Shown in pieces: positions 1 to 10,807 of a stretch of 64,000 nt of DNA. The stretch comes from Cryptosporangium arvum DSM 44712 (GTDB taxonomy: Bacteria > Actinomycetota > Actinomycetes > Mycobacteriales > Cryptosporangiaceae). The notes below the pieces were generated by a model. That model did no database searches. It saw only the letters and a list, made by a program, of their open reading frames with translations, and was not told the origin of the DNA. The stretch covers positions 8,529,913-8,593,912 of the forward strand of contig NZ_KK073874.1 of assembly GCF_000585375.1 (NCBI RefSeq), read 5' to 3'. How positions within the stretch are numbered: position 1 is the first letter of the stretch; each line of letters opens with the position of its first letter. The position numbers and the translations under genes were made by a program.

Positions 1-785
1 TTGATGTACTCGCCGAGGAAGAACATCGCGAACTTCAGCGAGGAGTACTCGGTGTGGAAACCACCGACCAGCTCGCTCTCGGCCTCGGGCAGGTCGAACG
101 GGGCCCGGTTGGTCTCACCGACCGCCGAGATCGCGTAGACGACGAAGCTCGGCAGCAGCGTGAAGACGAACCAGGTGTTCTCCTGCGCCCCGATGATCTC
201 GCTGGTGGAGAGCGACCCCGCGGTGAGCAGCACCGGCACGATCGAGAGGCCCATCGCGACCTCGTACGAGATCATCTGCGCCGCCGACCGCATACCGCCG
301 AGCAGCGGGTAGGTGGAGCCGGACGCCCAGCCGGCCAGCACGATGCCGTACACGCCCAGCGACGAGCAGGCCAGGATGTACAGCACGCCGACCGGCAGGT
401 CGGTGAGCTGCAGCGCGGTGGTGTGACCGAAGATCGAGACGTTCGGCCCCAGCGGGATCACCGCGAACGCGACGATCGCCACGATCGCCGAGATGATCGG
501 CGCCAGGACGAAGACGACCTTGTCGGCCGCGGCCGGGATGATGTCTTCCTTGAACGCCAGCTTGATGCCGTCGGCGAGGCTCTGGAGCAGCCCCCACGGC
601 CCGACGCGGTTCGGCCCCGGGCGCACCTGCATGTACCCGATGACCTTGCGCTCGCCCACGATCGTGAACAGGACGAGCAGCACCAGGATCCCGAAGATCG
701 CGACGATCTTCGCGATGATCAGCCACCACGGGTCGTTGCCGACCGCGGCCGGTTCCGTGGCCGCCAGCACAGCGCCGGTGCTCAT
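1..785 (-). CDS. nuoH: NADH-quinone oxidoreductase subunit H (partial, C-terminus outside window)
   Basis: Membrane subunit of Complex I that forms much of the quinone-binding chamber next to the peripheral arm. About 261 residues are visible; the gene runs off the left edge and lacks its C-terminal third. The family blocks are clear: a first helix, then [19 protein letters not shown], the quinone-site loop, and the later segment [18 protein letters not shown] shortly before the edge. Several hydrophobic helices lie between them. The ATG at 785 overlaps the nuoG stop in a TGATG junction, so translation is probably coupled. It is the last nuo gene seen; nuoI-N should lie beyond position 1. Confidence 0.97.
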   Translation of the reverse strand, partial: MSTGAVLAATEPAAVGNDPWWLIIAKIVAIFGILVLLVLFTIVGERKVIGYMQVRPGPNRVGPWGLLQSLADGIKLAFKEDIIPAAADKVVFVLAPIISAIVAIVAFAVIPLGPNVSIFGHTTALQLTDLPVGVLYILACSSLGVYGIVLAGWASGSTYPLLGGMRSAAQMISYEVAMGLSIVPVLLTAGSLSTSEIIGAQENTWFVFTLLPSFVVYAISAVGETNRAPFDLPEAESELVGGFHTEYSSLKFAMFFLGEYI

Positions 786-3340
786 CAGGCCTCCCCCTCG
801 GTGTCGACCGCCGGCCGGCCACCGTCGGCCGGGTCACCGCCGTCGCTGGTGGCGCGGGCCTCGACGTCGCCGAGGCCACCGTCGGCCGGAACACTTCCAG
901 GGACCCCCGACGGTTTGCGGTCCGCCACACCGGCGGTGATCCGCACGAGATCCCCGGCGCCGACGCCGAGCGTCGGGCGCACCTGGGAGTCGACCGAGTT
1001 CGTCGGCACCCAGACCACACGGTCGGGCATCTCGGTGACCGCCACCGGCAGCTGGATCGCTCCCCGGTCGGTCGAGACCAGGATGTGCGCACCGGGCCGG
1101 ACGCCGAGCTCGGCGGCCGTACCCGGCGAGAGGTGCGCGAACGCGGGCTTCGCGGTGCCGGCGAGGTGCTCCTCGCCGTCCTGCAGCGTGCCCAGGTCGA
1201 GCATGTGGTGCCAGGTGGCCAGCACGGCCTCGCCGTCGCCGGGGCTCACCCGCGGCGCGGCCGGCTCCATCGGGGACGGCGGCGGCTCCACGTCGACACC
1301 CGCGCCCGCGGTTCCGAGCGCGGTGAGCTCGGCCACGATCGCGTCCGGAGTGGCGGTGTTCAGGAACGCGCCCAGCTCCGAGGCGAGCGTGTCGAGCACC
1401 CGGGCGTCCGGAAGAGCGCCGGTGCCCTGGAGCGTCAGCCCGAACGGCCGGACCCGGCCCTCCCAGTTGAGGAAGCTGCCGGCCTTCTCGGCCACCGGTG
1501 CGACCGGGAACACGACGTCCGCGTACTCGGTGACGGCCGAGGTGCTCAGCTCCAGGCTGACCACGAACGGCGCCGCCGCCAGCGCGGCGCGCGCCGCCAC
1601 CGGGTCGGGCAGGTCGTCGGGGTCGACACCGCCGACCACCAGGCCACCGAGCGTGCCGTCGGCCGCTGCCGCGAGGATCTCGGACGCCGAGCGCCCCGCC
1701 GCCTCGGGCAGCGACGCGCCCCAGGACGCCTCCACGGCCGACCGGCCCGCCGCCGACGTGACCTGACGACCACCGGGCAGCAGGTTCGGCAGCGCACCGG
1801 CCTCGACCGCACCGCGCTCACCGGCGCGCCGGGGCACCCAGCCGAGCTTCGCGCCGGTCGAGAGCGCCAGCAGCGACGCCGCCGAGTACGCGCCACGGAT
1901 GCTCGCCGCGCGCTCACCGACCAGGATCACCGATCCCGACGCCCGCAGGCCCTCGGAGAGCGACGTGAGGTCGGGCAGTTCGCCGCCGCGCAGCGCGTCC
2001 AGCACCTTGGGCTCGGCGCCGGGGGTGGCCTGGATCAGCGTGCCGCCGAGCTTGTCGAGCCCGCGGGTGGCCAGCGGGGCCACCGACCAGACCTTCGTGC
2101 CGCGCTTGCGCCAGGCCTTGCGCAGGCGGAGGAAGAGAATCGACGACTCCTCCTCCGGCTCCAGGGCCACCAGCAGCACGTTCGGCGCGTTCTCGAGGTC
2201 GCGGTACGTGGTGGTGAGGCCCTGCCCGGCCACGTGCGCGCCGAGGAACAGCGACTCCTCGTCGGAGTGCGGGCGGGCCCGGAAGTCCACGTCGTTGGTG
2301 CCGAGGGCGACCCGCGCGAACTTCGAGTACGCGTAGGCGTCCTCGTAGGTCAGGCGGCCACCGGGCAGCACGCCGACGCCGCCGTTCTCCTTCGCGGCCT
2401 CGAGGCCGCGGGCCGCGGCCTCGAACGCCTCGGTCCAGGAGACGGGCTCCAGCGAACCCGACGCGTCACGCACCAGCGGCTGGGTGAGCCGCTTCTTGCC
2501 GGTCGCGTAGACGAACGCCCAGCGGCCCTTGTCGCAGTTCCACTCCTCGTTGACCTCGGGGTCCTCGCCGGCCAGCCGGCGCAGCACCTTGCCGCGACGC
2601 CAGTCGGTGCGCAGCGAACAGCCGCTCGCACAGTGCTCGCAGACGCTCGGCGTGCTGACCAGGTCGAACGGGCGGGCCCGGAACCGGTAGGCGGCGCCGG
2701 TGAGCGCGCCGACCGGGCAGATCTGGACCGTGTTGCCGGAGAAGTAGGACTGGAACGGTTCGTCGGACGCGATGCCGACCTGCTCCAGCGCGGACCGCTC
2801 GAGCAGCTCGATGAACGGGTCACCGGCGACCTGCTTGGAGAAGCGCGTGCAGCGGGCGCAGAGCACGCAGCGCTCGCGGTCGAGCAGCACCTGCGACGAG
2901 ATCGCCAGCGGCTTCGGGTAGGTGCGCTTGACGTCACGGAACCGCGACTCGGCGGCGCCGTTGCTCATCGCCTGGTTCTGCAGCGGGCACTCGCCGCCCT
3001 TGTCGCAGACCGGGCAGTCCAGCGGGTGGTTGATCAGCAGCAGCTCGAGCGTGCCCCGCTGCGCCTTCTCCGCGACCGGGCTGGTGAGCTGGGTCTTGAC
3101 CACCATGTCGGGCGTGACCGTGGCCGTGCAGCTCGCGACCGGCTTGCGCTGGCCGTCGACCTCCACGATGCACTGGCGGCAGGCGCCGACCGGCTCGAGC
3201 AGCGGGTGGTCGCAGAACCGGGGGATCTGGATACCCAGCTCCTCGGCGGCCCGGATGATCAACGTGCCCTTCGGCACGGTGACGCTCAGGCCGTCGATCG
3301 TCAGCGTGACGGTGTCGACTTGCTCAGGTGCAACGGTCAT
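785..3340 (-). CDS. nuoG: NADH-quinone oxidoreductase subunit G
   Basis: Iron-sulfur subunit of the Complex I N-module, about 851 residues, passing electrons from NuoE/F towards NuoB/I. From the N-terminus: a ferredoxin-like [2Fe-2S] domain with the GACRQC motif near residue 48, a cysteine cluster [10 protein letters not shown], the CVLCARC cluster, a CEHCASGC cluster typical of the NuoG 4Fe-4S domain, then a long molybdopterin-oxidoreductase-like domain. I place the start at 3340 (MTVAPEQV), which overlaps the nuoF stop. Reading further upstream in this frame would run through nuoF. The C-terminal part is Ala/Gly/Pro-rich, as is usual in actinobacterial NuoG. Confidence 0.97.
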   Translation of the reverse strand: MTVAPEQVDTVTLTIDGLSVTVPKGTLIIRAAEELGIQIPRFCDHPLLEPVGACRQCIVEVDGQRKPVASCTATVTPDMVVKTQLTSPVAEKAQRGTLELLLINHPLDCPVCDKGGECPLQNQAMSNGAAESRFRDVKRTYPKPLAISSQVLLDRERCVLCARCTRFSKQVAGDPFIELLERSALEQVGIASDEPFQSYFSGNTVQICPVGALTGAAYRFRARPFDLVSTPSVCEHCASGCSLRTDWRRGKVLRRLAGEDPEVNEEWNCDKGRWAFVYATGKKRLTQPLVRDASGSLEPVSWTEAFEAAARGLEAAKENGGVGVLPGGRLTYEDAYAYSKFARVALGTNDVDFRARPHSDEESLFLGAHVAGQGLTTTYRDLENAPNVLLVALEPEEESSILFLRLRKAWRKRGTKVWSVAPLATRGLDKLGGTLIQATPGAEPKVLDALRGGELPDLTSLSEGLRASGSVILVGERAASIRGAYSAASLLALSTGAKLGWVPRRAGERGAVEAGALPNLLPGGRQVTSAAGRSAVEASWGASLPEAAGRSASEILAAAADGTLGGLVVGGVDPDDLPDPVAARAALAAAPFVVSLELSTSAVTEYADVVFPVAPVAEKAGSFLNWEGRVRPFGLTLQGTGALPDARVLDTLASELGAFLNTATPDAIVAELTALGTAGAGVDVEPPPSPMEPAAPRVSPGDGEAVLATWHHMLDLGTLQDGEEHLAGTAKPAFAHLSPGTAAELGVRPGAHILVSTDRGAIQLPVAVTEMPDRVVWVPTNSVDSQVRPTLGVGAGDLVRITAGVADRKPSGVPGSVPADGGLGDVEARATSDGGDPADGGRPAVDTEGEA

Positions 3341-4647
3341 CAGTGCGCTCCGGCGAGTGCGGCCTGCTCGGCCGAGAAGTACGGCGCTTTGCGGCCCTCG
3401 ATGTAGTCGAGGTAGTCGTCCCGGAAGTACTTCAGCGACGACGTCACCGGGCTGGTCGCGCCGTCGCCGAGCGCGCAGAACGACCGGCCGAAGATGTTGT
3501 CGCAGGTGTCGAGCAGCGTGTCGAGGTCGGCTTTGGTGCCCTGCCCGGACAGGATCCGGCGGAGCACCTGCACCATCCAGTAGTTGCCCTCGCGGCACGG
3601 CGTGCACTTGCCGCACGACTCGTGCGCGTAGAACGCGATCCACCGGTAGGTCGCGTAGACCACGTCGTCCTGATCGCTGAACACCTGCACGGCCGTCGTG
3701 CCGAGCATCGACCCGGCGGCCGCCGCGCCCTCGAAGTCCAGCGGCACGTCGAGGTGCTCGTCGGTGAAGAGCGGCGTGGAGGAGCCACCCGGCGTCCAGA
3801 ACTTCAGCCGGTGACCTTCCTTCATGCCACCGGCCAGCTCCAGCAGCTCGCGCAGCGTGATGCCGAGGTGGCACTCGTACTGCCCCGGGCGGTTCACCCG
3901 GCCGGAGATCGAGAAGATCTTCGGGCCCGGCGACTTCTCGCTGCCCATCGTCTTCCACCACTCGGCGCCGCCGAGCACGATGTAGGGCACGCTCGCGATC
4001 GTCTCCACGTTGTTCACGACCGTGGGGCCGCCGTAGAGACCGGCCACCGCGGGGAACGGCGGCTTGAGACGCGGCTGGCCGCGGTAGCCCTCGAGCGAGT
4101 CGAGCAGCGCGGTTTCCTCGCCGCAGATGTAGGCGCCGGCCCCGGAGTGGACGACCAGCTCCAGGTCGAAGCCGCTGCCGAGGATGTTGCGGCCGAGGTA
4201 GCCCCGGGCGTAGGCCTCGTCCACCGCGTTGCGCAGGCGGCGCGCGGCGTGCACGGCCTCACCGCGGATGTAGATCGCGGCGAAGTTGGCCCGGATCGCG
4301 TAGGAGGCGATCACGATGCCCTCGATGAGGCCGTGCGGGTCGGCCATCATGTACGGCAGGTCCTTGCAGGTGCCGGGCTCGCCCTCGTCGGCGTTGACCA
4401 CGAGGTAGTGCGGCTTGCCGTCGCCCTGCGGGATGAAGCCCCACTTCAGACCGGTCGGGAAGCCGGCGCCGCCGCGTCCGCGCAGGCCGGAGTCCTTGAC
4501 CAGCTGGATCAGGTCGTCGGGGTGGGCCTTGATCGCCTTGCGCAGGCCCGAGTAGCCGTCGAGCCGCTCGTAGACCGAGATCTTCCAGGCCTCGGGCGAG
4601 AGCCAGCGCTTGGTGAGGACCGGGGTGAGAAGTTCGCGCTCGCTCAT
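3340..4647 (-). CDS. nuoF: NADH-quinone oxidoreductase subunit F
   Basis: Flavoprotein subunit of 435 residues that binds NADH, FMN and a 4Fe-4S cluster and is the entry point for electrons into Complex I. The Gly-rich NADH/FMN segment [13 protein letters not shown] lies near residue 54, followed by a second conserved block around [12 protein letters not shown], and [12 protein letters not shown] supplies three cluster cysteines near the C-terminus. Length matches the family. The ATG overlaps the nuoE stop by four bases (ATGA), and its own stop overlaps the nuoG start, so nuoE-F-G are translationally coupled. Confidence 0.98.
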   Translation of the reverse strand: MSERELLTPVLTKRWLSPEAWKISVYERLDGYSGLRKAIKAHPDDLIQLVKDSGLRGRGGAGFPTGLKWGFIPQGDGKPHYLVVNADEGEPGTCKDLPYMMADPHGLIEGIVIASYAIRANFAAIYIRGEAVHAARRLRNAVDEAYARGYLGRNILGSGFDLELVVHSGAGAYICGEETALLDSLEGYRGQPRLKPPFPAVAGLYGGPTVVNNVETIASVPYIVLGGAEWWKTMGSEKSPGPKIFSISGRVNRPGQYECHLGITLRELLELAGGMKEGHRLKFWTPGGSSTPLFTDEHLDVPLDFEGAAAAGSMLGTTAVQVFSDQDDVVYATYRWIAFYAHESCGKCTPCREGNYWMVQVLRRILSGQGTKADLDTLLDTCDNIFGRSFCALGDGATSPVTSSLKYFRDDYLDYIEGRKAPYFSAEQAALAGAH

Positions 4648-5891
4648 TTCTGCCCCTCGTTCTGGTTCCTGGGGTCGGCCGGCGGTGCGTCACCGGCCGG
4701 CTTGGAGTCGGCCGCCGGCTCGGGGACGGTCGAGGACGTCTCGGCCGGGTTCTCCGGCGTCTCGACGTCCTTCACCTGGGGGTCGGTGGTGGCCTGGGCC
4801 GGCTGCGCCGGAGCCTGCGCGACCGCCGGGGCCGAGCGCTCGGTCTCGGGGCTGCGGGCCGGGGTGCGCTTCGCCGGCCGACGCTTCGCCGGCTCCGCCG
4901 TCGCCGAGATCAGCGGGCCGCTGCTGCGGCGCCGCGGTGCCTTGGGCGCGGCCGCGTCACCGTCCGGTTCGGCCGTCTTCGGGCCTTCGTCCGCAGTGGT
5001 CGCAGCCGCCGTCTTCGCCGCCGGCGATGCCCCAGCGGCCGGGGCGGCCTTCTCAGCCGGGGCGGCCTTCTCGGCCGGCGCCGTGGCCGCCGGAGCAGCC
5101 GTGGCCGCCGGAGCCGCCGGAGCCGGAGCGGCCGCCGCCGGAGCGGCCTTCGCGGGGGCAGCCTTGGCGGGAGCGGACTTGGCGTCCGATTCGGCCTTCT
5201 TCGCGATCGGCGTGTTCGGGTAGAACCCCGGAACGCTCACCCCGCGCTCCTCCGCCAGCCGGTTACCGGCGACGGTCGGCTCGATCCCGTTCATCGGGTC
5301 CGCGACCGCGCTGCGGTCGTCGCTGAACCCCGCGAGCTCCCGCGACATCTGCTTGAACGAGCAGAGCCGCGCTCCGCGCGACGGCACCGGACGCTCGCCG
5401 CCCTGGAGCTGCTTCACGAGCGTCAGCGCCGAGTCGGCGTCGACCTGGTCGAAGTACTCGTAGTTGACGGTCATCACCGGGGCGTAGTCGCACGCCGCGA
5501 GGCACTCGGCGTGCTCGAGCGTGATCCGGCCGTCCTCGGTGGTCTGGTCGTGCCCCACCTCGAGGTACTCCGAGAGCGCCTCGTAGGCCTTGTCGCCGCC
5601 CAGCACCCCGCACATCGTGTTGGTGCAGACGCTCACCAGGTACTCTCCGGTGGGCCGGCGCTTGTACATCGTGTAGAACGTCGCGACCGCGGCGACCTCG
5701 GCCTTGGTGATGCCGAGCTGCTCGGCGCAGAACGCGATGCCCGCCGGGCTCACGTACCCGTCGACCGACTGCACCAGGTGCAGCATCGGCAGCAGCGCCG
5801 AGCGGGAACGCCCCTCGGGGTAGCGCGCGACGATCGTCGCGGCCTGCTCGACCAGGTCGGCCCTGACCGTCTCGTCGGTCAGCTCAGTCAT
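4644..5891 (-). CDS. nuoE: NADH-quinone oxidoreductase subunit E with long Ala/Pro/Lys-rich C-terminal extension
   Basis: The 24 kDa-type subunit of Complex I. The thioredoxin-like [2Fe-2S] domain occupies about residues 1-165, with ligands at C89, C94, C130 and C134 (CTNTMC and CLAAC). A conserved actinobacterial segment ends near residue 230 ([12 protein letters not shown]). After that come some 185 residues of low-complexity sequence rich in Ala, Pro and Lys, with repeats such as [12 protein letters not shown] and [13 protein letters not shown]. The usual family length is 170-250, so the 415-residue product is unusually long. There is no frameshift: the ATGA overlap with nuoF fixes the real stop. 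The start at 5891 overlaps the nuoD stop. Confidence 0.96.
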   Translation of the reverse strand: MTELTDETVRADLVEQAATIVARYPEGRSRSALLPMLHLVQSVDGYVSPAGIAFCAEQLGITKAEVAAVATFYTMYKRRPTGEYLVSVCTNTMCGVLGGDKAYEALSEYLEVGHDQTTEDGRITLEHAECLAACDYAPVMTVNYEYFDQVDADSALTLVKQLQGGERPVPSRGARLCSFKQMSRELAGFSDDRSAVADPMNGIEPTVAGNRLAEERGVSVPGFYPNTPIAKKAESDAKSAPAKAAPAKAAPAAAAPAPAAPAATAAPAATAPAEKAAPAEKAAPAAGASPAAKTAAATTADEGPKTAEPDGDAAAPKAPRRRSSGPLISATAEPAKRRPAKRTPARSPETERSAPAVAQAPAQPAQATTDPQVKDVETPENPAETSSTVPEPAADSKPAGDAPPADPRNQNEGQK

Positions 5892-7210
5892 CGATCCACT
5901 CCACCCATAACGGGATCCAGCGAGGCGCCGGACGCGATCGCGTCGGCGATCGGGGCACCCTCGACCATCGCGGGGAACGCCTGCAGATTCACGAAGCTGG
6001 GTTCGCGCACGTGGACGCGGTACGGCCGGGTGCCGCCGTCGCTGACGACGTGGAAGCCGAGCTCGCCGCGGGGCGACTCCACCGCCGTGTAGACCTGGCC
6101 GGGCGGAACCCGGAAGCCCTCGGTGACCAGCTTGAAGTGGTGGATCAGGGCCTCCATCGACTGGCCCATGATCTGCCGGACGTGCTCCAGCGAGTTGCCC
6201 ATGCCGTCCTTGCCGAGCGCGAGCTGCGCCGGCCAGGCGATCTTCTTGTCGCCCACCATCACCGGGCCGGGCTGCAGCCGGTCGAGTGCCTGCTCGACGA
6301 TCCGCAGCGACTCGCGCATCTCGTTGACCCGGACCAGGTAGCGGGCCCACACGTCACCGGTGGTCTCGGTGATCACGTCGAAGTCGTAGTTCTCGTAGCC
6401 GCAGTACGGCATCGTCTTGCGCAGGTCCCACGGGAGGCCGGCCGAGCGCAGCACCGGCCCGGTGACGCCGAGCGCGAGGCAGCCGGTGACGTCAAGGAAG
6501 CCGACGTTCTTCGTCCGGGCCTTCCAGACCGGCTGTCCGGTCAGGAGCTTCTCGTAGTCGTCGATCTTGGACCGCATGTAGGGGATGAACTCGCGGATCT
6601 TGTCGACGGCGCCGACCGGCAGATCCTGCGCCAGCCCACCCGGCCGGACGAACGCCATGTTCATCCGCAGGCCGGTGATCTCCTCGAACAGGTCGAGCAC
6701 GTGCTCCCGCTCGCGGAAGCCGTAGATCATCATCGTCGTGGAGCCGAGCTCCATGCCGGTGGTGGCCAGCCAGACCAGGTGCGAGCTGATCCGGTTGAGC
6801 TCCATCAGCAGGACACGCAGGGTCGTGGCGCGCTCCGGCACCTCGACACCGAGCAGCTTCTCGACCGCCAGGCAGTAGCCGGTCTCGTTGAAGATCGGCG
6901 CGAGGTAGTCCATCCGGGTGACGAACGTGGTGCCCTGCGTCCACGTCCGGTACTCGGTGTTCTTCTCGATGCCGGTGTGGAGGTAACCGATGACCGAGCG
7001 CGCCTCGGTGATCGTCTCGCCCTCGAGCTCGAGGACGAGGCGCAGAACACCGTGCGTCGACGGGTGCTGCGGACCCATGTTGACGACGATGCGCTCGCTG
7101 GCCAGCGGGTCCTCGGCCTGGATGGAGTCCCAGTCGCCGCCGGTGACCGTGTAGACGCGTCCCTCGGTCGTCTGCCGGGAATCGGCGTAGGGGTCGGTTG
7201 CCTGTGTCAT
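5888..7210 (-). CDS. nuoD: NADH-quinone oxidoreductase subunit D
   Basis: The 49 kDa-type subunit of the Complex I Q-module, 440 residues. It shares ancestry with NiFe-hydrogenase large subunits and lines the quinone cavity. Typical blocks are [15 protein letters not shown] near residue 30, HTGIEKNTE, and the C-terminal [14 protein letters not shown] and RVREPSF-type region. ATG at 7210 ([10 protein letters not shown]) is chosen because it follows an AGGTCGTGAC stretch and sits just downstream of the nuoC stop. The end overlaps nuoE by four bases. Confidence 0.97.
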   Translation of the reverse strand: MTQATDPYADSRQTTEGRVYTVTGGDWDSIQAEDPLASERIVVNMGPQHPSTHGVLRLVLELEGETITEARSVIGYLHTGIEKNTEYRTWTQGTTFVTRMDYLAPIFNETGYCLAVEKLLGVEVPERATTLRVLLMELNRISSHLVWLATTGMELGSTTMMIYGFREREHVLDLFEEITGLRMNMAFVRPGGLAQDLPVGAVDKIREFIPYMRSKIDDYEKLLTGQPVWKARTKNVGFLDVTGCLALGVTGPVLRSAGLPWDLRKTMPYCGYENYDFDVITETTGDVWARYLVRVNEMRESLRIVEQALDRLQPGPVMVGDKKIAWPAQLALGKDGMGNSLEHVRQIMGQSMEALIHHFKLVTEGFRVPPGQVYTAVESPRGELGFHVVSDGGTRPYRVHVREPSFVNLQAFPAMVEGAPIADAIASGASLDPVMGGVDR

Positions 7211-7223
7211 GTCACGACCTCCT

Positions 7224-7910
7224 CTACCGGTAGGCCCGGCGGGTGTCGGGCGGCGGGATCTCCGCGCCCTTGTACTCGACCGGCACGCCACCGAGCGGGT
7301 AGTCCTTGCGCTGCGGGTGGCCGTCCCAGTCGTCCGGCATGAGGATCCGGGTCAGGCCGGGGTGACCCTCGAAGATCACACCGAACATGTCCCAGGTCTC
7401 GCGCTCCTGCCAGTCGGCGGTCGGGTAGACCGAGGTGACCGACGGAACGCGCGCGTCCTCCACGCCGACCGCGACCTCGAGCCGGATCCGGCGCCGGTAG
7501 GTCATGCTCGTCAGCTGGTAGACGACGTGCAGGCGGGCGGCCTGCTCGTCGGGGTCGGTGCCCTGCGGGGCGTCCAGGTAGTCGACTCCGGACACCGAGC
7601 TGCAGAGCTCGAAGCGCAGGCCCTCGTCGTCGCGGAGCAGCCGGCAGACCTCGACGATGCGCTCGGGCCGCACGTGCAGCGTCAGCTCGCCGCGGTCGAC
7701 CACTACCCGGGTGACCGCCTCTTCGAAGCCGACGTCGGTCCGGGCGAGCCCTTCACCGAGCAGGTCGGCGACCTCGTCGAAGTAGCCGCCGTACGGCCGC
7801 TGGGTGGAGCGGGGGTCGGCGACGTGACGGACCAGGCCACCGAACCCCGAGGTGTCGCCGGAGCCGGCGACCCCGAACATGCCTTTCTGGGCGGCGTCTT
7901 CAGTGCTCAC
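7224..7910 (-). CDS. nuoC: NADH-quinone oxidoreductase subunit C
   Basis: The 30 kDa-type Q-module subunit, about 228 residues. It carries the family signature around [18 protein letters not shown], followed by [18 protein letters not shown]. An N-terminal Gly-rich extension precedes the fold, as is common in actinobacterial NuoC. The GTG start at 7910 overlaps the nuoB stop (GTGA). NuoC and NuoD are separate genes here, unlike the fused NuoCD of enterobacteria. Confidence 0.96.
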   Translation of the reverse strand: MSTEDAAQKGMFGVAGSGDTSGFGGLVRHVADPRSTQRPYGGYFDEVADLLGEGLARTDVGFEEAVTRVVVDRGELTLHVRPERIVEVCRLLRDDEGLRFELCSSVSGVDYLDAPQGTDPDEQAARLHVVYQLTSMTYRRRIRLEVAVGVEDARVPSVTSVYPTADWQERETWDMFGVIFEGHPGLTRILMPDDWDGHPQRKDYPLGGVPVEYKGAEIPPPDTRRAYR

Positions 7911-8569
7911 TTGCGTGCCACTCCCGCTTCGGTCTGCTTCGCGGCGACCTCGAGCCGGAGCTGCTCGGTGCGGCCCTCGGCCTCGGCCTGCTCCCATTCC
8001 TTGCGGAGCGTCTTGTCGTACCGGAACGAGGACGGCATCGTGCCGTAGCGCTTGAGCGTGCCCTCTTCCCTGGCCTGCTCGAGCTCGGCCCGGCGCTTGG
8101 GCCCGAGCGGCTCCTGCATGACCTTCTCGTGCAGTTTGAGCACCGCGTCCAGCAGCATCTCCGGCCGCGGCGGACACCCGGGCAGGTACATGTCGACCGG
8201 CACCACGTGGTCGACACCCTGCACGATCGCGTAGTTGTTGAACATTCCGCCCGAGCTGGCGCAGACACCCATCGACAACACCCATTTGGGGTCGGGCATC
8301 TGGTCGTAGATCTGTCGCAGCACCGGCGCCATCTTCTGGCTCACCCGGCCGGCGACGATCATCAGGTCGGCCTGGCGCGGAGTGGCGGCGAACCGCTCCA
8401 TTCCGAACCGAGCGAAGTCGTAACGCGCGGCGCCGGTCGTCATCATTTCGATGGCGCAGCAGGCCAGGCCGAACGTGGCCGGCCACATCGACGACTTCCG
8501 GCTCCAGTTGACGAGCTTCTCGACGGTGGTCACCAGAACCCCGCCGGGGAGTTTTTCTTCGAGCCCCAT
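7907..8569 (-). CDS. nuoB: NADH-quinone oxidoreductase subunit B
   Basis: The PSST-type subunit holding cluster N2, which reduces quinone; about 220 residues. The conserved motif [13 protein letters not shown] has the tandem cysteines at about residues 36-37, and the remaining ligands are in [14 protein letters not shown] and [13 protein letters not shown]. The C-terminus has a charged, helical extension ([15 protein letters not shown]). ATG at 8569 begins [10 protein letters not shown]; an upstream GAAAGGGG supplies the ribosome binding site. It lies 44 bases after the nuoA stop. Confidence 0.97.
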   Translation of the reverse strand: MGLEEKLPGGVLVTTVEKLVNWSRKSSMWPATFGLACCAIEMMTTGAARYDFARFGMERFAATPRQADLMIVAGRVSQKMAPVLRQIYDQMPDPKWVLSMGVCASSGGMFNNYAIVQGVDHVVPVDMYLPGCPPRPEMLLDAVLKLHEKVMQEPLGPKRRAELEQAREEGTLKRYGTMPSSFRYDKTLRKEWEQAEAEGRTEQLRLEVAAKQTEAGVARK

Positions 8570-8613
8570 CGCACGGACCCCTTTCGAAAGAGAACGGGCT
8601 GGTCGGGGACGAC

Positions 8614-8991
8614 TCAATCCCAGTCGAGGCCGCCGCGACGCCACACGTACGCGTAGGCGATGAACACGGTGAGGATGAACAGCACCATCTCCACCAGCCC
8701 GAACATGCCGAGCGCCTCGTTGGCGACGGCCCAGGGGTAGGTGAAGATGATCTCGATGTCGAAGATGATGAAGAGCATCGCGGTCAGGTAGAACTTGACC
8801 GGGAAACGCCCACCGCCGGATGCCTGCGGTGAGGGCTCGATGCCGCATTCGTAGGCTTCGAGCTTGGCTTTGTTGTAGCGCTTGGGCCCGACCACGGCCG
8901 CCGCACCCACGCTGCCCACCGCGAAGACAGCAGCGAGCACGAAAAGGCCGACGATCGGCGCGAAAAGCGCGAGTGAGCCACCGGTTTCCAT
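8614..8991 (-). CDS. nuoA: NADH-quinone oxidoreductase subunit A
   Basis: First gene of the nuo operon: a 125-residue membrane subunit with three predicted helices (about residues 10-32, 65-87 and 95-115). The YECGIEPSP loop, with its conserved cysteine, is characteristic of NuoA/ND3. The ATG at 8991 follows AGGGAAGGGAACCG, a good ribosome binding site. The 133 bases upstream, between this gene and the reductase gene, should hold the nuo promoter. I found no Rex-type TGTGAAC palindrome there. Confidence 0.97.
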   Translation of the reverse strand: METGGSLALFAPIVGLFVLAAVFAVGSVGAAAVVGPKRYNKAKLEAYECGIEPSPQASGGGRFPVKFYLTAMLFIIFDIEIIFTYPWAVANEALGMFGLVEMVLFILTVFIAYAYVWRRGGLDWD

Positions 8992-9124
8992 CGGTTCCCT
9001 TCCCTGACGTCGGTGTGCAGCGAGGAGGTGCCGTAAAGCTTTATTACTGGGGGTTACGTTGTCTTCGAGGTAGCAGGACAGTTAACGGAAAGCTGCTGTC
9101 CACTGTTAAGTCGGACGTACTCAA

Positions 9125-10483
9125 TCACACTGCGGGTGCGAGCTTGGACAGGCCATTGATGACTCGGTCCATCGCGTCCCCGCCGCGCGGATCGGTGAGG
9201 TTGGCGAGCAGCTTCAGCACGAATCGCATGAGGAGCGGGTGCGGCAGGCCGTGCCGCGTCGCGACCTTCATGATCTCGGGGTTGCTGATCAGCTTCACGA
9301 ACACCCCGCCGAGGCGGTAGTAGCCGCCGTACCGCTCGGTGAGCAGCGTCGGGTAGGCGCGCAGCGCCCGCTCCCGGCTCGGGCCGGCGGAGCGCGCGAG
9401 TGCCTGCACGGCGACCTCGGCGGCGATCTCGCCGGACTCCATCGCGTACGCGATGCCCTCGCCGTTGAACGGGTTGACCATGCCGCCGGCGTCGCCGACG
9501 AGCATCAGGCCCCGGGTGTAGTGCGGCTTGCGGTTGAAGCCCATCGGGAGCGCCGCGCCACGGATCGGGCCGTCGGCGTTCTCCTCGCGGAAGCCCCACT
9601 CCTCCGGGGTGCCGTTCATCCAGGTCTTGAGCAGCTGGCGGTAGTTGACGTCCTTGAACGCCGCCGAGCTGTTGAGGATGCCGAGCCCGACGTTGGACCG
9701 CCCGTCACCGAGCCCGAAGATCCAGCCGTAGCCCGGGAGGAGCCGATCGCGACCGTCGACCTTGTCCCACAGCTCCAGCCACGACTCGAGGTAGTCGTCG
9801 TCGTGCCGGGGGCTCTGGTAGTAGCGGCGGACCGCGACCCCCATCGGCCGGGCCTCGTTGCGGGCCAGCCCCAGCGCCAGCGCGAACCGGCCGGAGACGC
9901 CGTCGGCGGCGATCACCAGCGGGGCGCGGTAGGTGGCCTTCGTCTTCTCCGGCCCGACCTCGGCCTCGACGCCGACCACCCGGCCGGCGGTGGAGAGCAC
10001 CGGACCGGTCACCGTGGTGGACGTACGCAGCTGGGCACCGGCCTTCACGGCCGCCTTCGCGAGCATGTCGTCGAAGTCCATGCGGGTGCGCGTGAGGCCG
10101 TAGTTCGGGTAGGCCGCGAGCTCGGGCCAGGGCAGCTCCATGCGGACGCCGCCCCCGATGACCCGCAGACCCTTGTTGTGCAGCCAGCCGTTCTCAGTGG
10201 ACACGTCGATGCCCATCGAGATCAGCGACCGGACCGCGCGCGGGGTCAGACCGTCGCCGCAGACCTTCTCGCGCGGGAACTCGGTCTTCTCCAGCAGGAG
10301 GACGTCGAGCCCGGCCGAGGCCAGGTGGTAGGCCGCCGCGGACCCGGCCGGGCCGGCGCCCACGACGATGACATCAGCGTCCAGCCCACCGGCGGCGGCG
10401 CCGGGCAGGCTCAGGGAACTGTTCTCGGCGGCGGTGTCGACCACGGGGGGCTCGGCACCGCGAGGAGCGGGCTCGGTGGTCAC
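9125..10483 (-). CDS. Geranylgeranyl reductase family FAD-dependent oxidoreductase (probable menaquinone side-chain reductase)
   Basis: A 452-residue flavoprotein of the geranylgeranyl reductase family. A Rossmann FAD motif VVGAGPAGSAAAYHLA begins near residue 40 after a low-complexity N-terminus. It is followed by REKVCGDGLTPRAV, the family-specific block, and by GDAGGMVNPFNGEGI, the second FAD-binding motif. MenJ of Mycobacterium tuberculosis belongs to this family and saturates one isoprene unit of menaquinone. The position directly upstream of nuo and near menG supports that role, but archaeal-type lipid or chlorophyll side-chain reduction is the wider family function. The GTG at 10483 has GAGAGG five bases upstream. 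An iron-box-like site lies about 100 bases upstream. Confidence 0.88.
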   Translation of the reverse strand: MTTEPAPRGAEPPVVDTAAENSSLSLPGAAAGGLDADVIVVGAGPAGSAAAYHLASAGLDVLLLEKTEFPREKVCGDGLTPRAVRSLISMGIDVSTENGWLHNKGLRVIGGGVRMELPWPELAAYPNYGLTRTRMDFDDMLAKAAVKAGAQLRTSTTVTGPVLSTAGRVVGVEAEVGPEKTKATYRAPLVIAADGVSGRFALALGLARNEARPMGVAVRRYYQSPRHDDDYLESWLELWDKVDGRDRLLPGYGWIFGLGDGRSNVGLGILNSSAAFKDVNYRQLLKTWMNGTPEEWGFREENADGPIRGAALPMGFNRKPHYTRGLMLVGDAGGMVNPFNGEGIAYAMESGEIAAEVAVQALARSAGPSRERALRAYPTLLTERYGGYYRLGGVFVKLISNPEIMKVATRHGLPHPLLMRFVLKLLANLTDPRGGDAMDRVINGLSKLAPAV

Positions 10484-10807
10484 GGCAGCCTCTCGAAGGG
10501 GCCTGGGGGCAGGGCTTTCGTGCGCTTGTGAAAATGTTCACGAACTCACGTGCGGCAGTCTATGCCGCTCATCACATGCCTGGGTACTAAGGCTCACCTA
10601 ACCCGGATCGCGCAGGCGCACGGGGTCACCGCGACCCACAGGTCACCATCCCGGGGACGACCACTGTTTACGTCGGTTTGCCCGCGTTCACTGCCGACTC
10701 GGCGATTGTTCCCGGGGTCACAAAAAATCGACGCACCGAGTAGCGTGCCCGCGGAGCGGTATCCGTACATATCTGTACTTAGCCTGATCATTGCCGCAGG
10801 GGGACAC
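10484..10807. promoter_or_regulatory. Divergent promoter region between the reductase and the first SodC-like gene
   Basis: These 324 bases separate two divergent genes and contain no supported reading frame. An iron-box-like sequence is at 10583-10601. Nearer the SodC-like gene the composition is locally AT-rich (around 10770-10790), which suits a promoter, but I cannot assign hexamers with confidence. Confidence 0.55.
10583..10601 (+). promoter_or_regulatory. Candidate iron box (DmdR/IdeR-type operator)
   Basis: The right half, AAGGCTCACCTAA, matches the IdeR/DmdR/DtxR iron-box half site exactly. The left half is degenerate, giving about 13 of 19 matches to the textbook consensus as I recall it. 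It lies about 100 bases upstream of the reductase start and about 207 bases upstream of the SodC-like start. The assignment is by eye. Confidence 0.45.

Noticed and set aside
1085-3406. Very long open frame on the plus strand opposite nuoG
   Set aside because: It is a by-product of high GC and codon bias in the antisense frame; it is Arg/Gly/His-rich with no domain, and nuoG is certain on the other strand. Similar antisense frames throughout the window were rejected for the same reason.
8992-9124. Rex operator in the nuo promoter region
   Set aside because: The region has GGACAG/CTGTCC and TTAA words but no TGTGAAC-type palindrome.
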